DNA of 64,000 bases from Diplonema japonicum (taxonomy: Eukaryota > Euglenozoa > Diplonemea > Diplonemida > Diplonemidae): NCBI GenBank assembly GCA_964019335.1, contig OZ025654.1, positions 806,001 through 870,000 of the forward strand, read 5' to 3'. The position numbers were made by a program, and so were the translations under genes. The first letter of the stretch is position 1; each line of letters opens with the position of its first letter. The notes below the pieces were generated by a model, which saw nothing but the letters and a program-made list of their open reading frames with translations, was not told the origin of the DNA and did no database searches. Shown piece after piece: positions 56,306 through 64,000 of this stretch.

Positions 56306-57887
56306 CAAATTTAGCCTATTACTTTTGCATTTATTCTGCACTTTGCATTTATTGTCGTCAATGCAAGTGATTTCTGATTTTTATGGCCCGAGAGGGGTTT
56401 CTGGGGGTATCCCCGGCAAGGTGGTAGTCTTTGAAGCCCGGAGTCACGCAAGTTGTACCAAGCAGGCTGAATACTGAAATAGGGGTCTTTTCGACTTGCA
56501 ATGCTTGCACCGCACGTTGCGCTACTTTTTCGGAAATGGTCCCAGAAGGTACTGTCGCATCGCATTGGGGCCTCAGGGCACTCGTTCTGTGTTTCGGGGC
56601 ATGGTATTGGGGCAGCCTGCTCTGTAGTTGACTTTAGCTGTTGTTTCAGCCTCCCTAGTAGCCCTTCGATGACTGCCTCTTTGAAAGGCGTGAATCCCTG
56701 TCGTTCATACTCAGGGTGTTGGGGGGCAATGCTTCTTTCCAAACAAGCCGGGCATTTGCCAGAGATTTATCTAACAAGTACGAAAATACTTTCAGGGGCC
56801 ACTTTTAAGTCATAAGGGTGCGTTTATGGCGTTTTGTCACAGCGTCACCCAGCGTCGGTTCCGCCCATTGCGGTGTTGTAAATATGCACTTGGTGGGGAG
56901 CGGGATGTCCTTTCTGGAGGGCCTCCGGCTTTCATTCTCTTTTGGCCGACACGCCAAATTTGACTTCACCAGAACATCCAACGTCGACAGAAAGCGCACA
57001 GGCTTGATGTCATGCCACGTTGTGGTGCAAAGGATGCTCACGTGCTGGTGGAACTGGGTGTCCCCACAGGGTGCGCGTCCTTGGGCTTGCGGCCTCGCTT
57101 CTTTGGGGCATCCGTGATCTCCGGGAGGCCTTTGCGATAGGTAGAAGTCAGCACGCTTGTTTGTTTCGCTGTGGAAACACAGATTTCCCAGAATAGTCAA
57201 AAAGCAGTCTCTTGACATGACGGTGGCGTACCCAGGGGTGTGTTGAGAGGCGTGGAGCCAGTGCGCCAGTAGTCAGAATAATCTGGCATGATATCCAAGT
57301 CCATCGACAGAAGGGCACCTAGGAAGGTACGCAGAGAAGCAGCATCGAGATCCAGGGAAACACCTTTTTTAGCCGCATTTGCCACATTGTTCGAAGTTAT
57401 GACCCGAATAACGTTTGGGACGAGCATTTGGGAGAATATATGGAATGGCGTTGAGCCTCTGATGTCAAAACAGGGTCCACAAGGATTCCGATCTTCACGA
57501 AACCGGATGCCTTCCAACTGCTCCGGCTTTGCCGTCTAATCACCCTGCTGTGACTCGGAATCGGTCGAATTCGAATCAGAATCACTGTTCGTATCAAAAT
57601 TGCATAATAGGGATGAGCCATCAGTGCTACCATCACTCATAATGTCCTCTTCCGGCCTCTTTCTGGGTGCCCTTTTTTGAAGTGATTTTTAAGGGTAAAT
57701 TTGGGCTGGCGTTTTTTTTTATTTTTTCATTTTCTTGCAAAGTTAGGGCAGCATTTAGTTTATATTTTTCATATTTTCCGCAGGACCCCGGATGCGAGAA
57801 GTGTCCGGGCTGTATTGCATTGAAAGCCCTTTACGCAAAAGATTTTTTTTCAAATCGTCTCTATAAAGACGCTCGTTGGTAGATGGT
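56306..57887 (-). mobile_element. piggyBac-type element 3, decayed
   Basis: The right end is next to TTAA (57888-57891) and carries GACGCTCGTTGGTAGATGG, similar to the end of element 4. The interior has a broken piggyBac transposase on the - strand. The left end is not determined. Confidence 0.65.
56311..57660 (-). pseudogene. piggyBac transposase, broken
   Basis: On the - strand: an acidic N-terminus (about 57650-57540, MSDGSTDGSS, DTNSDSDSNSTDSES). Then 57517-57197 has TPFHIFSQMLVPNVIRVI, ASLRTFLGALLSMDLDIMPD and YSDYW. Then 57218-56805 has MSRDCFLTILGNLCFHSE, TTTWHDIKPVRFLST and FTTPQWAEP. Then 56742-56311 has the C-terminal region (TPFKEAVIEGLLG and scattered cysteines). This is the order of the piggyBac family, with a large part of the catalytic core missing and frames broken. 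Confidence 0.65.
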
Positions 57888-57891
57888 TTAA

Positions 57892-58134
57892 AAAAAAGAA
57901 AAGAAAAGAAAAAAAAAACAAGGTTTCATCGGTTGCTGGAAAGAAAAAATAGATATCGCTTATTGTCAAGCGACCCAAAGCACTACATAATAATGGAAAC
58001 GCGTTTCCATAAGAATTTTGAAAACATGGAAACGGATACGGAAACGGAAACGTTTCCACGTTTCCTGCCAGCATTACGTGTTTCGGGTTGACAAACTTCT
58101 CCAGGTTTTGCCCGTACGCGTACAAACAACGGCC

Positions 58135-58176
<42 letters not shown>

Positions 58177-58311
58177 AATGTTGAAAACGCTCCAGCTATT
58201 TAGTTGCCAACAAACTTCTGATTGTTTTTTCCTCCTTTTTTTCCCCCGTCTTTTTTTTGGTTTCATTTTTGACTCCCTCGCAGTTTTTACCCCCAACTCA
58301 ACGCAGGTAGA
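57892..58311. repeat. GTTTCC fold-back and flank
   Basis: Fold-back copy at about 57990-58075 (GGAAACGCGTTTCCATAAG ... CGTTTCCACGTTTCCTGCC). A T-run lies at 58138-58175. No gene. Confidence 0.5.
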
Positions 58312-58590
58312 ACAGAATTTCCCTAATCGTGGCATTTTAAGGAAGTAAAGCACTTGCATCAGATGGCCAAAAAAATTGTCAAAATACCCCATCCTTAAAA
58401 AAAAAAAAAAAAAAAAGGAACTTCAAGGGTGGTTGGGTACGTTTTCCCCACGAAGAGACCCATTTTTTCCCCCACTCTGAAGCGCCGTATAAAATCTCAT
58501 TATTTAACTCGTCAAATAATGGCCGTTTCGCGTTAAATAATGAGGCCCCTAGTGAAGAAAATGACGAAGAGTGAAAAAATAAAAAAAAGA
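58312..58590. repeat. Solo right end of tyrosine-recombinase element
   Basis: GAATTTCCCTAA, GGAAGTAAAGC, CAGATGGCC, TCAAAATACCCC, GAGACCCATTTTTTC, CATTATTTAACTCGTCAAAT, TTTCGCGTTAAATAATGAGG and AATGACGAAGAGTGAAA follow 37494-37820 in order with small deletions. No recombinase gene. A solo end or deletion product. Confidence 0.65.
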
Positions 58591-58756
58591 AGAAGAAGAA
58601 GAAAAGAAAAGAGTCAGTCTGTGGGTATTGAAACTTCGGCTGTAGTATGGTAAAATATGGTAAAACTTGTCGTTTTTGTAAGGGGGAAAAAAGCAAAACA
58701 CCTGCAGAAAGTAAATCTTTACTCGGCACAGAGGAATACAAGTTTCTTATCATTAA

Positions 58757-58788
<32 letters not shown>

Positions 58789-59005
58789 AAGAAATTAATA
58801 AAAGAAAAAGCGGCTCTTCAGGAGGTTTTTCTCACACTTTGCGTCGAAAGGAATTACGCATTCCCTATTTTTGTAGGAGAATGGCAGTGCGTTCCACGAG
58901 GCAGCAAGCCCCGACTCAACTCTTGTTTGGATTTTTTAAAAATCTCCTTTCCCCCTTTTTAAATTTCTTCCTTTTTTTTTTTTTCTTCTTTTTTTTTTTT
59001 TCTCC
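58591..59005. other. Gene-poor stretch
   Basis: A- and T-runs with an AAG microsatellite (58765-58787). No gene recognised. Confidence 0.4.
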
Positions 59006-59280
59006 AGGTGGTAGGGATAATATGGAAATATAAAGAGTACATCAGATGTGTTGTTCGCTCGGTCATCACCGGTAGCGCCCGAGTGGGAGAAGCAGATGCT
59101 CTGGGAGACGAACAGGCAGCGAACTACACGGGCTCAGAATCTTGGTTACCCGGGGCGCCCCGGCTGGGGTTGAGATGCACACCGCACGCATTAAGGACAC
59201 GACGCGGAACGCAGAAGAAGCCACAGCTAGGCCGAGGTGCGCCCCCACCGGCTTCCTTTAAATCATCGATTTTTTTTTTT
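59006..59280 (+). repeat. SINE copy
   Basis: Starts AGGTGGTAGGGATAATATGG, with the same centre as the copy at 15475. It lacks the CTGTAATCAAGTAGACAG part and ends ACCGGCTTCCTTTAAATCAT plus a T-run. Confidence 0.6.
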
Positions 59281-59615
59281 TTTTTTCTTTTTTTTTTCTT
59301 CGATAATGGAAAACCTTTTGTCCGTTGCACAAAAAAAAAAAAAAAAAAAACAGCATACTCCCTTTTTTTGTCTTTGTTTAACAGACCCCCCTTTTTTTCT
59401 TCTTTTTTTTTTTGCAAGATCAAGTAAAGAGGCTTTTGAAATAGAATTGTTATTGAAAGAAAAAAAGAGAGTACAGGCAGCTTACCCTACTGCAGGTGAA
59501 AACGGCTTGCACAAACAATCAGCCTGCTCTTTTTTTTCCAGCGGCCTTGTTACATAATTGCAGGTTAAAAAAAAAAAAACCGGCTCTAGTTCGGCTCTGA
59601 ACACAAATGGGAACG

Positions 59616-59646
<31 letters not shown>

Positions 59647-60540
59647 CCCCCCACTCTTCTGAAATTACTTCACGCTAGATCTCCATCAAAAAGAGCTGAA
59701 GAACAACGCCAAAAAGCCTGTAAAGAAGGCAAACATCTTTTAGCAAATGTTGAGTGTCGGCCTTGCCCTGAAAGAACACAAAACCATTCCCTTGAACTAC
59801 CTTGTTCAGGACAAAGCCCTTTTTGCTGCTGGTTCCACAGGTGAACTAAGCCTTCTTCTCGTACCCCAGGGACCAGCTCAAGACGTTTCAACAAGTATCT
59901 GTGACTAAAAAAATAGCCGAGATCTGAAGCGAGCACAAGTCTGCGAAAGGTCTTCATATGGCTGGAAATCGATTTCTATCGCAGAAGTAGAGGCTATATA
60001 AACAGATCAAATCTGCTTGTGACCATCGCGAACAAGATGCCACCCAACAAGTACCAATGCTCACCCACTCCGTTTGCCTCCGAAGGTTGCCACACACGCC
60101 TGTACCCCTTGTCACCCCTTTGTGCCCCTCGTGGTGAAGTAATTTCAGAGTGTCGTGAAACAAAACCACTTACCTACCGCCAAGGAATGCTTTACCGACC
60201 CCGAGGTAACGGCAAAGTCATTACTTGGGAGGTTACAGGGTTACAACAAGTGAAAAGTGGGATTTGGGTTACAGGGTGGGAGACACGTCGCTAAATTTCA
60301 GTTTGTGCGACTCTTTGTCCTCATCCCGCTTGCAAACAAGCAAGCTGCATATGCCTGACGCACTATGTTGTAGGGGTCGCTGAATTTCATTGCCAGATAC
60401 TCTTTCATTTCCTGACTAAACACTGAAAGCTTTTTCATGGCCTTCTTCAAAAGAAGTGCAACTCTGGGAAAGCTCTGCATTTTTTTACCGAAGTTTCGTT
60501 GGATGATGGCGTTGATCTTGCTGTAACTTGCCCTAAACCT
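59281..60540. other. Gene-poor, possibly decayed element
   Basis: T-runs, then moderate-complexity sequence at 59660-60480. The + frame 59673-59837 is Cys-rich (VECRPCPERTQNHS, SGQSPFCCWFHR), and a - frame at 60480-60298 begins MQSFPRVALLLKKAMKKLSV. I cannot assign either; they may be remains of an element gene. Confidence 0.35.
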
Positions 60541-60559
60541 AGGTGGAATAGGTGAAATT

Positions 60560-60970
60560 AGGCCCAGGAGTGAAATAATGTTACATTATTTCACGCTCGA
60601 ACATTATTTCACTCCTGGGCCTAATTTCAAGGTAAACTGGGAGTGAAAATAAAGCTGGGAGTAACATAAAGTAAAATCTTATTTTCACTCCCACCCTTGG
60701 AAACCCGGCTCGAGTTATATAAAAAAAAATAGTAATTTACTGCCAACACCCTTTCAAACCCGGCTCTTGTTAAATAAAACAACGTATTAGTGAAAATAAG
60801 AACATTATTCCACTTGTGGTGGCAGGTTTAACTCGTAGCTTTTTACTTCACTCGCTGCGCTCGTGAAGTAAACAGGATATTAGTTCACGAGCGAAGCGAG
60901 TGAAGTAAGATCCCTACTCGTTAAACCCCCTGCCATCACGCGTGAAATAATGCTATCTTATTTTCACTTA
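60560..60970. repeat. Nested palindromes
   Basis: First palindrome: TTAGGCCCAGGAGTGAAATA to TATTTCACTCCTGGGCCTAA (about 60555-60628) around TTACATTATTTCACGCTCG. Second: AAAATAAGAACATTATTCCA, GGTGGCAGGTTTAACTCGTA, inverted as CTCGTTAAACCCCCTGCCAT, AATAATGCTATCTTATTTT (about 60787-60966), with CACTCGCTGCGCTCGTGAAG and CACGAGCGAAGCGAGTGAAG in the middle. The TTTCAC/GTGAAA content links them to the tyrosine-recombinase element ends. Confidence 0.55.
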
Positions 60971-60993
60971 ATAAATAGCTATTTTCCTTTTTG

Positions 60994-61318
60994 GAAGGAT
61001 GCGATACATCTTAGGACGTATTCAGAAATGCACAGCAAAGAGTGGGAAGAATGCTTTCCCCGCCAACGCAAAGACAAGGGTACACACCCTTCGACATCTT
61101 GGGGGCCCGACGACACACGGCTACGACAGGAGACCACTCTTCTCCTCGAGCCAAACCGCCCCCTACCTAGCACGACTCCAAGCAATGTTTCTCGCCCAGA
61201 TGCCGTCCATCTCATCGCGACAAACAGCCACCGCAGGCACCAGACAGCACCGCAGAACGGTGACCGATTAGTGTGGATTTCTCCCTGAACGGTGAGCACC
61301 CACCCGCACACCGAAATT

Positions 61319-61355
<37 letters not shown>
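60994..61355 (+). mobile_element. 5'-truncated LINE, family D, copy b
   Basis: From GGATGCGATACATCTTAGGA it follows copy a (14797-15115) closely: FPANAKTRVHTLRHLG, GYDRRPLFSSSQ, GTGAGCACCC, CACACCGAAATTTAT, then a T-run. The T-run is followed at once by LINE family C, so one has inserted beside the other. Confidence 0.65.
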
Positions 61356-61356
<1 letters not shown>

Positions 61357-62913
61357 GGCGAGGTTACGGACGGACGGTAAAGCGCAGAAGGACAACGAGA
61401 GGGTCAGGACAGCTATAAACAGGCTGGAGAGACTCGCGATCACGCCGCTAAAACTGACGAAGGTGGCGTCGCGTGCCTTGTGGGGACCGAGGTACAGGAC
61501 ACGAAACCCGGCGGCAGTGCTATCAATCCTCCATAAAGGACACACATACGACCCGGAGGTGGCCTCGCCATACCGCGCAATGGCTCTATTCCACAGGGTG
61601 CACCAGAAGAAGGGGACAGTGTGGGAGAGATGTGAAAGGCTGGCAGTAGCATACCGCGAGGAAGGAAGAACAACACCGCTAGGTCCGGTAGGCAATATGC
61701 TGCGAAGGTGGCTTCCGAAAGTGGGTCTCGGCTGGACGGGGTTCACACAGAAGCTGAAGGAAGGGAAGGAACGTTTCGCGCACGAAATGCGGGAGAGGCT
61801 GAGGGTGGGACGCTCAAAAAGCATCGAACAGGTGAGGAGGTCGATGCGAGACCTGGGGGAAGGAGCGGACCCGAGTACGAACGAGCTCTGGCAGCGGCTG
61901 AGGAAGAGCAACGATCCGATAGCAGCCAGGGCCTTACAGCGGGTGATAACCGGGGGAGTTTTCTACATCAACCCCAGGGGGTGGCACACGGACGCCAAGA
62001 AGAACATCGAACCGCCGAAGGAGGGAAAGGACACCACCTCAGAAGAGGAAGAAGAGGAAGAAGAAGAGGAAATGACGCGACCCACGAGGCGGCAGCCAGC
62101 ACAGTACGTTAACTGTGACATATGTGAACACGAGGTGCATGAGCACGACATGCTCAAGCACGCGCTGTGGGACTGCGAGTTGGCAAGGGAAATACAGAAC
62201 AAGGAAGCTAACAGAGCAGTGGTGGAAGAACGGACGGCCATGCCGAGGTGCATGCAGCTGCACGGAGTGCTGCCGCGAGGACACGACAAAGAGCATCTCA
62301 AGAGCCTGCAGCTCTACCTCCTGGAGGTGGTAACAGAACGAGACCGCCGCCTGCAAGAAAAGAGGGCACTGGAGAGGTACACGACTCACCCGTGGGAAGT
62401 GATCACAGACATGGAGACAACATGTAGGGGGGGGGGCTCATGAAACAGTACGGACAGGAGATCGTCAAATGGCTAGGGCAGCTCAAGTGGTACCGGGGCC
62501 CGAGGAGAACAACGGTCACGACAATAGAGCTTGCGCTGGACTTCGAGAACAGCACAATGAAGTCGCTGGTGGGTGAACGTGGAGACCTGACACTAATAGG
62601 TAAAAAGGCGAGACGGCTACATGGCCTGCTGGTGAGGCTGCAGGAAGGCTGGCAGGACGCGCGGATAAGGAGGAAGGTCAGGGGACACAGAGCCATACCG
62701 GCGGAGCAACGGCGGAACCACGGCCTGAGGACCATAGGGGGGAGAAAGGTCTTGGGCTGGGACAGAAGACCGCTGCACGTCTCGGAACAGACGAAGAAGG
62801 ACCTCCAGAAACTGAGACAGCAGTGGCAGAAGGAGCGGGTGAGCGCCATGAGGGAGCGGGCTCAGCCCAAAAAGGAAAGACCGAAGCCGCTGAAGGGAGA
62901 TAGGGGCAGGTAG
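61356..62913 (+). pseudogene. LINE polyprotein C-terminus, frameshifted
   Basis: First frame (61356-62443): thumb-like region after the RT (TAINRLERLAITPLKLTKVA, ALWGPRYRTRNPAAVLSILH), a Glu-rich stretch, then the finger CDICEHEVHEHDMLKHALWD-C (C-x2-C-x11-H-x4-C), typical of LINE C-termini. Then MPRCMQLHGVLPRG follows. After the G-run, the second frame (62440-62913) has EIVKWLGQLKWYRGP, TVTTIELALDFENS, KKARRLHGLL, LRTIGGRKVLGWDRRPLHVS, and a basic end. The same C-terminal domain is found in families A, B and D. It is not a host gene; the RT catalytic part is missing. Confidence 0.7.
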
Positions 62914-62980
62914 AAGAACAAGACAGGACGTCCCAGATCAGGGATTTCCTTTTACCTCTTTAATTTTTTTTTTTTTTTTT
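61356..62980 (+). mobile_element. 5'-truncated LINE, family C, longest copy
   Basis: The longest LINE remnant: the region after the reverse transcriptase, a CCHC finger and the shared C-terminal domain. A G-run at 62427-62436 lies where the frame changes (61356-62443 to 62440-62913), likely a polymerase-slip frameshift. The 3' UTR (ACAAGACAGGACGTCCCAGA, TTTCCTTTTACCTCTTTAAT, T-run) is a diverged form of the family B tail. Confidence 0.75.
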
Positions 62981-63544
62981 TCAAGCGGATCCTGGATACG
63001 CTGCAAGCGACATGGATGAGGGAGAAGAGGAGACTCGCTTTTCCGGCGAGGTCCTTAATTATTAAGCTTTAATGACCCTTAACTGTAATCTTGTTTTATC
63101 CCCTAGAATAGCAATCCCCCCCAGGGCTATGTGGGTAGAGAAACGGGAAACGGGTCCGTTTCCTTATATCTTTTTTTTAAAAAAAAAGCTTAAAAAAAAC
63201 CCCAGAGCTGATGAAGCCGAGAAGACGACGCACACGACCTGGGCAAAGCAAGGAGGATAGTTTTTTTTTTTTTTTTTTTTTTTACCTTAGAAAAATCTTC
63301 TTTTGAAAACTTTCTTTTTTCACTTTTACCGCGTTTTCAGGGGGCATGTCCCCCCCCCCCCCCCCCCCCGTAGTCCGGTGCCTTGAGGGAACTGGGGCAT
63401 TTTAAAGAGAAGTGTCCTAGTCTGTGGCAGCTTGATACTTCTTCCAAATCGTCGATGTCGAACAAAGCTCTGTTATTTCAAAGTATCTTCCATTCCATTA
63501 AGATGAAAACAAAAACGGTATATTTGGTTTGGTTTCTTTTTTTT
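62981..63544. other. Gene-poor with fold-back scrap
   Basis: Holds a GTTTCC-family end (CCAGGGCTATGTGGGTAGAG, 63121-63140), T-runs and a C-run (63350-63369). No gene. Confidence 0.45.
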
Positions 63545-63880
63545 TGGTGGTGGGGATAACATGAAAATATAAGAAAAACATCAGATGTGTTGTTCGCTGT
63601 TGACCTCCTCGTCGGTCATCACCGGTAGCGCCCGAGTGGAAGAACATAATGCAGATGCTCAGGGTGACGAACAGGCAGCAAACTGCACGAGCGCAGAATC
63701 TTGGTTACCCGGGACGCACCGGCTGGGGTTGAGCTGTACACCGCACGCATTAAGGACACGACGCGGAACGCAGAAGAAGCTACAACTCGGCCGCGGCGCG
63801 CCCCCTGTAATCAAGTAGACAGTTCTTGTGCAGGGCGCCGCCAACACCGGCCTCCTTTAACATATATATATATATTTTTT
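63545..63880 (+). repeat. SINE, full-length copy
   Basis: GGTGGTGGGGATAACATGAA to CCTCCTTTAACATATATATA plus a T-run, nearly identical to 15475-15825 over its whole length. The similarity of two distant copies argues for recent movement. Confidence 0.7.
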
Positions 63881-64000
63881 TTTTTGCATCAATACTTTCC
63901 GTTGCAAACCTAATATGCTCGGGTTTTCTTTTTGTTGTTCCTTTGTCCCCCCCCCCCTTTTTTTTGTTCCCGCAAGTGGTGCAGCTTGGGGGGGTTTTTT
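63881..64000. other. Window end
   Basis: Low complexity; nothing recognised. Confidence 0.4.

Noticed and set aside
62039-62389. A - strand frame across LINE family C.
   Set aside because: Antisense to the Glu-rich stretch and finger of the LINE; Leu/Phe/Ser-rich shadow.

Overview
This window is nuclear DNA of a unicellular eukaryote, most likely a free-living flagellate with trypanosome-like genome habits (Euglenozoa is my best guess). The case for this rests on four points. (1) Every gene that looks like a host gene is a single uninterrupted ORF. (2) All of them, over about 55 kb, lie on the + strand. (3) Many are preceded by a long polypyrimidine tract ending in AG shortly before the ATG; the clearest lies in the 109-base gap between S-adenosylmethionine synthetase and the adenylate cyclase. 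This is what polycistronic transcription with spliced-leader trans-splicing looks like. (4) Several proteins have architectures familiar from kinetoplastids: receptor-type adenylate cyclase, a membrane/cyclase-like/STE-kinase fusion, and a very small CCCH zinc-finger protein. No rRNA gene, spliced-leader gene or organelle gene was seen, so the assignment is inference.

Layout of host genes: a 5'-truncated cyclase-like receptor (251-1849); two copies of an unrecognised ~185-residue protein (5169-5720, 6331-6894); S-adenosylmethionine synthetase (7006-8181); a full adenylate cyclase receptor (8291-11182); two almost identical secreted CUB-like/WSC proteins (12106-14145, 17260-19299); a membrane-anchored protein with seven CUB-like modules (27074-30085); a multi-pass membrane protein joining a dead cyclase domain to an active kinase (38919-41507); a possible small CCCH protein (46429-46704); and a Ser/Thr kinase fused to a bacterial-type receiver domain (53243-55015). 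Together they read as a sensing set: surface modules that bind carbohydrate or protein (CUB-like, WSC), receptors making or binding cyclic nucleotides, and kinases fused to signal-input domains.

The other two thirds is mobile-element debris, often nested, between long homopolymer runs of all four bases. Recognised: four TTAA-flanked piggyBac-type elements or relics; one DNA transposon with terminal inverted repeats and a broken RNase-H-like transposase (30428-32986); a tyrosine-recombinase element with all catalytic residues (36268-37823), plus an internally deleted relative and scattered ends; at least four families of 5'-truncated non-LTR retrotransposons sharing a C-terminal domain; a ~330-bp SINE that shares the LINE 3' end; and several MITE or fold-back families. 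One of these MITEs is caught inserted in another repeat whose empty site is also present in the window.

The most unusual points are the kinase-receiver fusion, the repeated use of catalytically dead cyclase domains, the two duplicated gene pairs with divergent 5' parts but near-identical 3' parts, and the tyrosine-recombinase element with inverted ends.
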